Below are positions 1 to 6,343 of a stretch of 46,203 nucleotides of DNA, one piece after another (within the stretch, counting starts at the first letter, position 1; every line of letters begins with the position of its first letter). The position numbers and the translations under genes were made by a program. The notes beneath the pieces are model-generated. The model saw nothing but the letters and a program-made list of their open reading frames with translations, was not told where the DNA came from and made no database searches. This DNA is from Citrobacter sp. (lineage in GTDB: Bacteria > Pseudomonadota > Gammaproteobacteria > Enterobacterales > Enterobacteriaceae), in the NCBI GenBank assembly GCA_019415335.1, contig DXKH01000099.1, positions 1-46,203 on the forward strand. Direction: 5' to 3'.

Positions 1-20
1 GCCTATATCTGCTTACTCCT

Positions 21-58
21 GCCCGGTGTAGGCCCGATAAGCTTGCGCCATCGGGCAT
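21..58. repeat. REP (repetitive extragenic palindromic) element
   Basis: A GC-rich imperfect palindrome. Read on the minus strand it starts GCCCGATGGCGCAAGC and continues to a TATCGGGC arm and CCTACA, the usual enterobacterial REP form. It lies 32 bp beyond the urtA stop codon, a typical place for REP units. It may stabilise the 3' end of the urtA transcript. Confidence 0.75.
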
Positions 59-90
59 GTCGCCGTCTGTACCCGCAGGAGGGCTTATCG

Positions 91-1362
91 TTAGTTGCTG
101 GCGGTTTTCACCGGCTGTTCTGATTTCTTGTCATTACCGGCAATGAACGGGCTCCATGGCTGGGCGCGAACCGGTTCTTCGGTCTGCCAGACGACGTTGA
201 ACTGACCGTTGCCCTCAATTTCGCCAATCATCACCGGTTTGTGCAGGTGATGGTTGGTGGCATCCATTGTCAGGGTAAAGCCCGACGGCGCCTTGAAGGA
301 CTGTCCGGCCATTGCCGCCCGGACTTTATCCACATCCGTCGTCCCAGCTTTTTCGACGGCCTGCGCCCACATATGCAGGCCCACGTAGGTGGCCTCCATC
401 GGATCGTTGGTCACTACGGTATCGGCATTCGGCAGCTTATGGGCTTTGGCGTACGCACGATAATCGGCAACAAATTTCTGGTTGGTGGCGTTATCGACCG
501 ATTCGAAGTAGTTCCAGGCGGCAAGGTTGCCAACCAGCGGTTTGGTATCAATGCCGCGCAGTTCTTCTTCGCCAACCGAGAACGCGACCACCGGTACATC
601 AGTGGCTTTCAGCCCCTGGTTTGCCAGTTCTTTATAAAACGGGACGTTGGAATCGCCGTTAATGGTTGAAACTACGGCTGTTTTGCCACCTGCGGAGAAT
701 TTTTTGATATTGGCGACAATGGTCTGGTAATCACTGTGTCCAAACGGGGTGTAGACCTCTTCGATGTCTTTATCGGCAATCCCTTTTGAATGCAGGAAAG
801 CACGCAGGATCTTGTTGGTGGTGCGCGGATAAACATAGTCGGTGCCCAGCAGGAAGAAGCGTTTGGCGCTTCCGCCATCCTCACTCAGCAGGTACTCCAC
901 CGCCGGGATCGCCTGCTGGTTAGGTGCCGCGCCGGTGTAGAAGACGTTCGGCGACATCTCTTCCCCTTCGTACTGGACGGGGTAGAACAGCAGACCGTTC
1001 AGCTCTTCAAAAACCGGCAATACTGACTTACGCGACACGGAGGTCCAGCAGCCAAACACCACCGCCACCTTATCCTGGCTCAGCAGTTGTCGGGCTTTCT
1101 CGGCGAACAGCGGCCAGTTTGAGGCCGGATCAACCACCACCGGTTCCAGCTTTTTGCCTAATACGCCCCCTTTGGCGTTGATCTCGTCAATCGTCATCAG
1201 GGCCACATCTTTTAGCGGCGTTTCGGAGATCGCCATCGTGCCGGACAGTGAATGCATGATGCCCACTTTAATCGTATCGGCGGCCTGCGCGCTAAAACTG
1301 AGCCCCATCGCGGCAACCGTGGCTGAGAGAGCAAACGCTTTGAGTAAGGTACGACGCTGCAT
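91..1362 (-). CDS. urtA: Urea ABC transporter periplasmic substrate-binding protein (UrtA type)
   Basis: Predicted periplasmic receptor of a urea (or short-chain amide) ABC importer of the branched-chain amino acid transporter class. The 423-aa reading starts MQRRTLLKAF; this start is chosen because CAGGAG sits 8 bases before the ATG and it gives a clean signal peptide ending at SAQA-ADT near residue 27. The mature part has the UrtA pattern: VGIMHSLSGTMAISE near the N terminus, FGCWTSVSRKSVLPVFEE and a YPVQYEGEE segment. An in-frame upstream ATG at 1419 would put 19 extra residues before the signal peptide and is unlikely. The permease and ATPase genes would be expected beyond the left edge of the window. 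A sigma-54 promoter lies about 75 bp upstream of the start. The substrate is inferred from family likeness only. Confidence 0.9.
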   Translation of the reverse strand: MQRRTLLKAFALSATVAAMGLSFSAQAADTIKVGIMHSLSGTMAISETPLKDVALMTIDEINAKGGVLGKKLEPVVVDPASNWPLFAEKARQLLSQDKVAVVFGCWTSVSRKSVLPVFEELNGLLFYPVQYEGEEMSPNVFYTGAAPNQQAIPAVEYLLSEDGGSAKRFFLLGTDYVYPRTTNKILRAFLHSKGIADKDIEEVYTPFGHSDYQTIVANIKKFSAGGKTAVVSTINGDSNVPFYKELANQGLKATDVPVVAFSVGEEELRGIDTKPLVGNLAAWNYFESVDNATNQKFVADYRAYAKAHKLPNADTVVTNDPMEATYVGLHMWAQAVEKAGTTDVDKVRAAMAGQSFKAPSGFTLTMDATNHHLHKPVMIGEIEGNGQFNVVWQTEEPVRAQPWSPFIAGNDKKSEQPVKTASN

Positions 1363-1447
1363 AATTTCACTCCTGAAAATAAAAATGCTGTGAGTTCTGG
1401 TGCTACCGACAAACAACACGGCGCAAAAAAGAGTTCAGGAGGAATAA

Positions 1448-1463
1448 GGCAAAAAGAATGCCA
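1448..1463 (-). promoter_or_regulatory. Sigma-54 (RpoN) promoter of urtA
   Basis: On the minus strand the sequence reads TGGCATTCTTTTTGCC. GG and GC are separated by exactly 10 bases, as in the sigma-54 -24/-12 consensus TGGCACG-N4-TTGC. The predicted transcript start is near 1437, about 75 bases before the urtA ATG. With the NtrC-like sites about 110-130 bp upstream this makes a nitrogen-limitation promoter. Confidence 0.75.
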
Positions 1464-1537
1464 GAACGAAGAGGGAGAGGAAAAAACGTTGGCGTGCGCA
1501 GCCGACAAGGCTTCACGCGGGGGATGCTCCACAATGA

Positions 1538-1574
1538 CACCGCGTTGCATTATTTATGTGCAACGCGGTGTGCA
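1538..1574. promoter_or_regulatory. NtrC-like enhancer sites within an inverted repeat
   Basis: A perfect 12-bp inverted repeat (CACCGCGTTGCA at 1538-1549, TGCAACGCGGTG at 1559-1570, 9-base spacer) has at its core the minus-strand 17-mer TGCACATAAATAATGCA (1546-1562). That matches the NtrC form TGCAC-N7-GTGCA with one mismatch. A second overlapping TGCAC...TTGCA element reaches 1574. The centre is about 117 bp upstream of the predicted sigma-54 start, the usual enhancer distance. The repeat also lies just after the upstream gene's stop, so a terminator role is possible, but there is no T-run. Confidence 0.6.
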
Positions 1575-1587
1575 TTATTGAGGCAAC

Positions 1588-2691
1588 TTACCAGACCTGT
1601 TGGGCTATTTCGGTGATAAGTTTGATTTTGTTCCACTGCTGGGCTTTCGTGAGCGTGTTCCCCTCTTCCGTTGAGGCAAAGCCGCACTGCGGGCTGAGGC
1701 AAATTTGCGCGTTGTCGACATATTGCGCCGCTTCCTGCAGGCGTGCTTTCACGCCATCCGGGTTTTCCAGTTCGCCATTTTTAGTGGTCACCAGTCCGAG
1801 CACCACCTGCTGATGACCTGGGCGGATAAAACGCAGTGGGGCAAAATCGCCAGAGCGATCGTTGTCGTACTCCAGGAAGAAAGCATCGACATTGACGCTA
1901 CCGAACAGGATCTCCGCAACCGGTTCATAGCCGCCTTCGGAGATCCAGGTTGAGCGGAAGTTGCCGCGGCAGACGTGCAAACCAACCGTCAGATCGGCAG
2001 GCTTATCCGCCAGCGCACGGTTGATCACATCGGCATAAATCCGCGCCAGCACGTCAGGGTCATCACCCCGTTCGCGAATTTGCTGGCGCTGAACATCGGA
2101 ACAGAGATACGCCCACACCGTGTCATCCAGTTGCAGATAGCGACAGCCTGCGGCGTAGAAGGCGTGAATCGCATCGCGCCAGGTGGTCGCCAGATCGTCA
2201 AAATAGTCCTTCAGGTCCGGGTAGACCGTCGCATCGATATCTTTACGTCCGCCGCGAAAGTGCAACACGCTGGGGCTGGGAATCGTCATCTTCGGCTGGG
2301 CGTTACCGCTGATGCGTTTCAGATAGCGGAAATCTTCCAGCATCGGATGATCGCCGAACGCCAGTTTGCCGGTAACCCGTACGCCATGCGCTTTAGTCTG
2401 TACACCGTTGAACTGAATCCCCTGCTGTGAGTCATAGCGCTCGACCCCTTGCAGACCGTCGAAGAAATCAAAATGCCACCAGGCGCGGCGAAACTCGCCG
2501 TCCGTCACCACATGCAAACCGCAGGCGCACTGCTGTTCGACCACCCGACGAATGGCTTCGTCTTCAATGGCGCGCAGCTGCGGTGCGCTTAACTCGCCAC
2601 GTGAAAACTGCTGACGGGCAACTTTGATGTCGTCGGGCCGTAAAAAGCTGCCAACGACTTCTGCGCGAAATGGGGCCTGTTGTCTTTGCAT
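1588..2691 (-). CDS. Cobalamin-independent methionine synthase core protein (MetE C-terminal domain family)
   Basis: A 367-aa stand-alone catalytic domain of the MetE/vitamin-B12-independent methionine synthase superfamily (YxjG/YxjH-like). Such proteins transfer a methyl group to a thiol such as homocysteine through a bound zinc. Candidate zinc ligands are visible in family order: H239-V-C241, E274 in FFLEYD, and C336 in LSPQCGF. The N-terminal VGSFLRP and VTDGEFRR blocks are also family marks. It lacks the N-terminal half of full-length MetE (about 750 aa). The start at MQRQQAP has AAGGAG 6 bases upstream; an in-frame ATG at 2778 lies inside the MetJ operator and is rejected. Three MetJ boxes overlap its promoter, which supports a role in methionine supply. 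The actual methyl donor is unknown. Confidence 0.85.
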   Translation of the reverse strand: MQRQQAPFRAEVVGSFLRPDDIKVARQQFSRGELSAPQLRAIEDEAIRRVVEQQCACGLHVVTDGEFRRAWWHFDFFDGLQGVERYDSQQGIQFNGVQTKAHGVRVTGKLAFGDHPMLEDFRYLKRISGNAQPKMTIPSPSVLHFRGGRKDIDATVYPDLKDYFDDLATTWRDAIHAFYAAGCRYLQLDDTVWAYLCSDVQRQQIRERGDDPDVLARIYADVINRALADKPADLTVGLHVCRGNFRSTWISEGGYEPVAEILFGSVNVDAFFLEYDNDRSGDFAPLRFIRPGHQQVVLGLVTTKNGELENPDGVKARLQEAAQYVDNAQICLSPQCGFASTEEGNTLTKAQQWNKIKLITEIAQQVW

Positions 2692-2752
2692 GTGATCTCC
2701 TTCGTCGTCAGGCAAAGGTTGCCCAACGTGATAGTTTCTTATTTGAATATTT

Positions 2753-2776
2753 AGACTTCTGGATGTCCATGCGTCC
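2753..2776. promoter_or_regulatory. MetJ operator: three tandem met boxes
   Basis: Three contiguous 8-bp units, AGACTTCT, GGATGTCC and ATGCGTCC, resemble the MetJ box AGACGTCT at 7/8, 5/8 and 5/8. On the minus strand a candidate -35 TTGGAC and -10 TCTAAA stand 17 bp apart and lie over these boxes, so bound MetJ would block transcription of the methyltransferase gene that starts at 2691. Confidence 0.75.
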
Positions 2777-2836
2777 AAATTGACATACCATGTTCAGGCT
2801 GACAAACGAGATAAATTCATGGGTGATGAAAAAAAT

Positions 2837-3244
2837 TCATCTTAAGTCTAAGGAAGCGGCAAATGCGAAACCTTCATCTTTCCATCCCGTAATGCCGCCA
2901 ATCATTACCTTCACTGGTATGCCCAGCCTGGCGAGTTTCAGTGCCGCGCGGTCGGCACCATTACAGTGCGGCCCGGCGCAATAAACCACAAACAGCGTAT
3001 CCGCAGGCCATTGCGCCATCCGTTCAGCCGTCATCAGGGCATGCGGCAGATGAATCGCCCCCGGAAGATGACGACGTGCAAAAGTCTCCGGCGTCCCCAC
3101 CACGTGGAGCAAGACGAAATCCGGCTCCCCGTTACGGAGGCTTTCATAAACATCGGCGCAATCAGTTTCCAGACTCAGACGCGACAAGAAATGGTTGACC
3201 GCGACGGTGGATGCGGCGGCGGGAAACTCAGTGACATGACTCAT
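2837..3244 (-). CDS. Rhodanese-like domain protein
   Basis: A 135-aa single-domain rhodanese (sulfurtransferase fold), probably cytoplasmic since no signal peptide is seen. The active-site loop is C89-AGPHC-NGADRAALKLA, with the catalytic cysteine at residue 89. The upstream family block, usually DVR-TPEEF-GHIPGA, reads LHVVGTPETFARRHLPGA, so the usual Asp-Val-Arg is lost. The start at MSHVTEF has GGAGAAAGT 4-8 bases upstream. It is divergent from the FtrA-type regulator, 73 bp apart, which suggests that regulator controls it. Substrate and sulfur acceptor are unknown; rhodaneses of this type often bind or detoxify reactive sulfur species. Confidence 0.85.
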   Translation of the reverse strand: MSHVTEFPAAASTVAVNHFLSRLSLETDCADVYESLRNGEPDFVLLHVVGTPETFARRHLPGAIHLPHALMTAERMAQWPADTLFVVYCAGPHCNGADRAALKLARLGIPVKVMIGGITGWKDEGFAFAASLDLR

Positions 3245-3317
3245 TGTACTTTCTCCTCAGGGACGATTGTGTTTACAATAATTTAACCATCTCTGAGCTG
3301 ACGTACCGCCTTCGACC

Positions 3318-4310
3318 ATGCCAAAAAACACCAGGATTATGCCAAAATCGCCACGCCCGCTTGTGGTCGTGCTCGCCTATGACGGCCTGTGCACCTTTGA
3401 GTTTGGCGTCGCGGTCGAAATCTTTGGTCTGCCGCGCCCGGAACTGGGCGCAGACTGGTATCGTTTTGCCGTCGCGTCAGTCGATGCCGGTCCACTCCGC
3501 GCGACTGGCGGCGTGCGGATGATGGTGGATGGGGGACTGGAACTGTTGGCTGAGGCCGATATCGTTGTGATTCCCGGCTGGCGAGGCAGCGACGCGCCGG
3601 TACCCGAAGCGTTGTGTTCCGCGCTGTGTGCTGCATGGGCGCGAGGTTGCCGTCTGTTGTCGATCTGTTCCGGCGTGTTTGTACTGGCAGCGACGGGGTT
3701 GCTGGACGGGCGCAAGGCCACCACTCACTGGCGCTACACGGAGAAGCTCCAACAGCGCTATCCGGCTATCGAAGTGCTTGATGACGTTCTCTACCATGAC
3801 GCCGGGCTGTTGCTGACCTCGGCAGGCAGCGCAGCGGGGATCGATCTGTGTCTTTATCTGATCCGTGAAGACTACGGTCTTGAGGTTGCCAACAGCGTTG
3901 CCCGACGGCTGGTGGTACAGCCCCATCGCGACGGCGCGCAGCCACAGCAACTTCTGCGCCCTGTTGCCCGGCAGCGTGAAAGCCAGACGCTGGGACAGCT
4001 GTTTGATTTTCTGCACCAGAATCTGACGATGAATCACGATACCGCCTCGCTGGCCAAACGCGCCGGGATGAGCTCACGGACGTTTTTGCGCCGTTTTACC
4101 GACTGTACCGGCACCACGCCTGCACGCTGGATCCTCAACGAGCGTTTATTACGGGCGCGTGATTACCTGGAAAACTCACCGCTCAGCGTTGAATTGATCG
4201 CGGAACAAACCGGCTTTGGCAGCGCCGCGTTATTTCGCCACCACTTTCGACACACCTATTGTCTGTCCCCTTCACAATATCGAAAGAAATTTACTTTTTT
4301 CCCTAAATAA
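3318..4310 (+). CDS. ftrA: GlxA/FtrA-family transcriptional regulator (DJ-1/PfpI plus AraC HTH)
   Basis: A 330-aa regulator with an N-terminal DJ-1/PfpI-like domain (about residues 14-190, with the nucleophile-elbow cysteine C117 in LLSICSGVFVLAATGLL) and a C-terminal AraC-type double helix-turn-helix (about 225-327: SLAKRAGMSSRTFLRRF and AEQTGFGSAALFRHHF). It matches the protein annotated FtrA in Salmonella and Klebsiella. No strong ribosome site precedes either ATG; the second ATG (3339, MPKSPRP) has AGG four bases upstream and may be the true start. The gene is divergent from the rhodanese gene, which it probably regulates. The effector is unknown. Confidence 0.85.
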   Translation: MPKNTRIMPKSPRPLVVVLAYDGLCTFEFGVAVEIFGLPRPELGADWYRFAVASVDAGPLRATGGVRMMVDGGLELLAEADIVVIPGWRGSDAPVPEALCSALCAAWARGCRLLSICSGVFVLAATGLLDGRKATTHWRYTEKLQQRYPAIEVLDDVLYHDAGLLLTSAGSAAGIDLCLYLIREDYGLEVANSVARRLVVQPHRDGAQPQQLLRPVARQRESQTLGQLFDFLHQNLTMNHDTASLAKRAGMSSRTFLRRFTDCTGTTPARWILNERLLRARDYLENSPLSVELIAEQTGFGSAALFRHHFRHTYCLSPSQYRKKFTFFPK

Positions 4311-4327
4311 TCACCTAATTCAGCTTT

Positions 4328-4351
4328 TGTTTAGGTTAAAGCTGCTATTAT
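4328..4351 (+). promoter_or_regulatory. Candidate PhoP-dependent promoter of mgtS
   Basis: TGTTTA (4328-4333) matches one half of the PhoP box and stands 12 bp upstream of a -10 element TATTAT (4346-4351), the spacing usual for PhoP-activated promoters. The other half site (AATTCA) is poor. The predicted transcript start is near 4358. E. coli mgtS is known to be PhoPQ-controlled. Confidence 0.5.
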
Positions 4352-4414
4352 CTCTTTCACCAACCGAAATTAAGGTAAGCGAGGAAACACACTACCAATT
4401 AAATGGAGGCAACG

Positions 4415-4510
4415 ATGCTGGGTAATATGAACGTTTTTATGGCCGTTCTGGGAATTATTTTATTTTCTGGATTTCTGGCCGCGTATTTCAGCCACAAATG
4501 GGATGACTAA
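4415..4510 (+). CDS. mgtS: MgtS, small inner-membrane protein stabilising the MgtA Mg2+ importer
   Basis: A 31-aa protein starting MLGNMNVFMAVLGIILF and ending HKWDD, apparently identical to my memory of E. coli MgtS (formerly YneM). One transmembrane helix spans about residues 6-24. In E. coli it is made under low Mg2+ and protects the P-type ATPase MgtA from degradation. The ribosome site GGAGG lies 5 bases upstream of the ATG. A strong terminator follows at 4538. The antisense-strand neighbour MgrR is another PhoP-controlled gene, as in E. coli. Confidence 0.95.
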   Translation: MLGNMNVFMAVLGIILFSGFLAAYFSHKWDD

Positions 4511-4537
4511 TGAACGGAGAAAGTCCTGAACCGATAA

Positions 4538-4576
4538 GGCCCCTTGTCGCATCACTGCACAAGGGGCCATTTTTTT
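4538..4576 (+). terminator. Rho-independent terminator of mgtS
   Basis: A perfect 10-bp stem, GGCCCCTTGT pairing with ACAAGGGGCC, is followed by A and seven T. Confidence 0.9.
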
Positions 4577-4589
4577 ATGTCTGACGGGC

Positions 4590-4688
4590 AAAAAAAACCG
4601 CCGGATAACCGACGGTGAATGCTTGCATGGATAGATTTGTGTTTTACTTTTTCCACCGTCCCGCCAGTCCCGGCAGCGACAATGGATC
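4590..4688 (-). ncRNA. mgrR: MgrR small regulatory RNA
   Basis: A PhoPQ-induced, Hfq-binding sRNA. In E. coli it represses eptB (LPS modification) and ygdQ by base pairing. On the minus strand this stretch contains ACACAAATCTATCCATGCAA, which I recall from E. coli MgrR, and ends in a terminator: CCGTCGG-TTAT-CCGGCGG plus eight T (down to 4590). From the predicted start at 4688 to the T-run is 98-99 nt, the length known for MgrR. Position next to mgtS on the opposite strand also fits. The 5' 30 nt differ from the E. coli sequence as I remember it. Confidence 0.85.
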
Positions 4689-4694
4689 ACTCAC

Positions 4695-4729
4695 ACCCTA
4701 CCATGCCAATTCTCAATGAACGTTAAACG
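4695..4729 (-). promoter_or_regulatory. PhoP-like promoter of mgrR
   Basis: On the minus strand CGTTTA (4729-4724), 5 bases, CATTGA (4718-4713), 12 bases, then TAGGGT as a -10 (4700-4695). Half-site spacing and distance to the -10 fit a PhoP box, although the second half is weak. The transcript would start at the G at 4688. Confidence 0.5.
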
Positions 4730-4736
4730 ACAATGA

Positions 4737-4895
4737 CTAAGATTCCGGCGTTTCTCGTTTCCACTCTTTTTTACTCTGGCAACATGCAGTACGGGATGAC
4801 CACGGTTCAGCGGAACGCGTATTTTGTAAATCCTGAGATTCAGGACGGGAATTCCAGCGTTTTCTCTGTAATTTCTTGCGCATGAACACCTGCAT
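4737..4895 (-). CDS. Small basic protein of unknown function (52 aa)
   Basis: Not recognised. The ORF starts MQVFMRKKLQRKRW and ends KRETPES. It is rich in Lys, Arg and Ser, has two adjacent cysteines (residues 38-39) and no membrane helix or signal peptide. GGAGGT stands 4 bases before the ATG, a near-perfect ribosome site, and a TTGACA -35 lies upstream. Its stop codon falls 8 bp before the MgrR PhoP-like box, so the two genes are tandem on the minus strand. Coding status rests on the ribosome site and promoter alone; conservation could not be tested. Confidence 0.5.
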   Translation of the reverse strand: MQVFMRKKLQRKRWNSRPESQDLQNTRSAEPWSSRTACCQSKKEWKRETPES

Positions 4896-4950
4896 ATTAC
4901 CTCCGATTTTTACTGTTTTAGTCCATTAATCAACTTGTTGATGGCAATTT

Positions 4951-4977
4951 AGCATATCGAGTGCAGGTTAATGTCAA
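4951..4977 (-). promoter_or_regulatory. Candidate sigma-70 promoter of the 52-aa ORF
   Basis: On the minus strand a consensus -35 TTGACA (4977-4972) precedes TATGCT (4956-4951) by 15 bp, which is shorter than ideal. The ORF starts 56 bases further on. Confidence 0.4.
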
Positions 4978-5051
4978 TAAAACGTCTGTTTTGTAAAGAC
5001 GATAACGCACGACAATTTATTTAATAATGAAAAGTCAACAGGACATTTAAT

Positions 5052-6218
5052 TTACTGGCGGGCTAACTGACTGAGAATGGTATGCCCAAGATAATTACTC
5101 CAGTTAAAACTATTTTGCAGAACCACCACCGCATTCTGGTTCTGCTTATCAAAGCCAATATAACTGGAATAACCGCCAATATACCCGACCTGATAAGTGA
5201 CCTGACGGTCGGCTAACGTATCGGTTACCCACGCAATATTCGTGGCTTCTTTCTGACGATAAAACTGGGTGCGGGAGACGTCCGCAAATACGCGGGCAAG
5301 CACGGCGTTGTCTTGCGACGCAAAATGCGCTCGCGCGTAGCCTGCCAGATCGCGTGCACTACTGTATAAACTCGCCGCCCCGACCATGTTGTGGTTAAAC
5401 GTCCAGTCTGGCGTCAGTTCACCGCGTCGAATGAGCTTCGGTTGATCGCCCGAATGGCCTAATGCGCGATACGGATAGGCGTTGAGCGTTGTCGGTACAA
5501 AACTGCTGTTGCTCATCTGTAATGGCTGGAAAATCAGACGGTTTGCCAGCGACGGGATCGACTCGCCGGTACGACGCTGTACAATGTAGCCCAGTAGCGC
5601 ATAGCCGATATTGGAATAGCGCGGCACGCGCGCCTCAGGTGCGGTGAAGTCGGCCAGAGATGACAGCACCGTATCATTATCGAGTTGGGTATAGAAATTT
5701 TCACCCGTACTGAAATAGCGCAGGAGATTTTCCAGGGTCAGCAAATCCATCGGCTGTCTGGACAGCCCGGAGGTATGCGTCGCCAGTTGCAGCAGGGTAA
5801 TCTTTCTGGCGTCATCACTCAGCGGCGTATTCACCGGCAGAAGCTGTGCCAGCGTGTCGTCCCAGCGAAGCACGCCCTGATTCACCAGGAGGGTGGTGAC
5901 TTCCGCAGTCACCCCTTTACTCAGCGACCCCAGCGCAAACAGGGTATCCGGAGTGATTGGATAACGATGCCGGCTGTCGGTCACGCCGTAACTGTGGAAC
6001 TCCACCGGTCCGTTGTGTTGAATGACTGCAACCACCATCCCGCTCACCTGCTTTTCCTGCATATACTGGCGGATCATCGGATCGATGCCGCGCGCATAGT
6101 ATCCCACCACCGCCTGCGCACGCTGTTCGGCAGGCATATTCATCTGCGATAACGTGCTGTTGCCACAACCGGCCAGCAGAAGGACAGAGAAAAGAAAGAG
6201 TGGTGTGGATCCTTTCAT
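5052..6218 (-). CDS. Serine hydrolase lipoprotein, class C beta-lactamase/PBP-like
   Basis: A 388-aa protein of the beta-lactamase-related serine hydrolase family. It has a lipoprotein signal, LLLAGC with C18 as the lipidated residue followed by G-N, so it is probably anchored facing the periplasm. The catalytic box is S98-LSK101, the second motif Y201-S-N203, and the third box (KTG in beta-lactamases) is replaced by GYIGGY near 345-350. Length and motifs fit DD-peptidase or esterase-type members rather than an AmpC beta-lactamase. No close E. coli K-12 gene was recognised at this locus. It is followed upstream by dcp on the same strand, 125 bp apart. The physiological substrate is unknown. 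Confidence 0.85.
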   Translation of the reverse strand: MKGSTPLFLFSVLLLAGCGNSTLSQMNMPAEQRAQAVVGYYARGIDPMIRQYMQEKQVSGMVVAVIQHNGPVEFHSYGVTDSRHRYPITPDTLFALGSLSKGVTAEVTTLLVNQGVLRWDDTLAQLLPVNTPLSDDARKITLLQLATHTSGLSRQPMDLLTLENLLRYFSTGENFYTQLDNDTVLSSLADFTAPEARVPRYSNIGYALLGYIVQRRTGESIPSLANRLIFQPLQMSNSSFVPTTLNAYPYRALGHSGDQPKLIRRGELTPDWTFNHNMVGAASLYSSARDLAGYARAHFASQDNAVLARVFADVSRTQFYRQKEATNIAWVTDTLADRQVTYQVGYIGGYSSYIGFDKQNQNAVVVLQNSFNWSNYLGHTILSQLARQ

Positions 6219-6343
6219 GGGCAGAAAGTCGCCAGGGGGATAACAGCGCAGAAAGGCAGGAAAACAGACATGAGCAACCGCGGACTCCGGAAAAAAGAGC
6301 CCGCATTGTACATCAAGTTGTCAGTGTTGGGTTGTCGATCGTG

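Noticed and set aside
1390..1581. A 63-codon plus-strand frame between urtA and the methyltransferase gene
   Set aside because: It reads through the sigma-54 promoter and the NtrC-like palindrome and has no ribosome site.
4460..4690. A 76-codon minus-strand frame over the mgrR locus
   Set aside because: It runs across the MgrR terminator and the mgtS terminator and lacks a ribosome site; the sRNA explains the signal.
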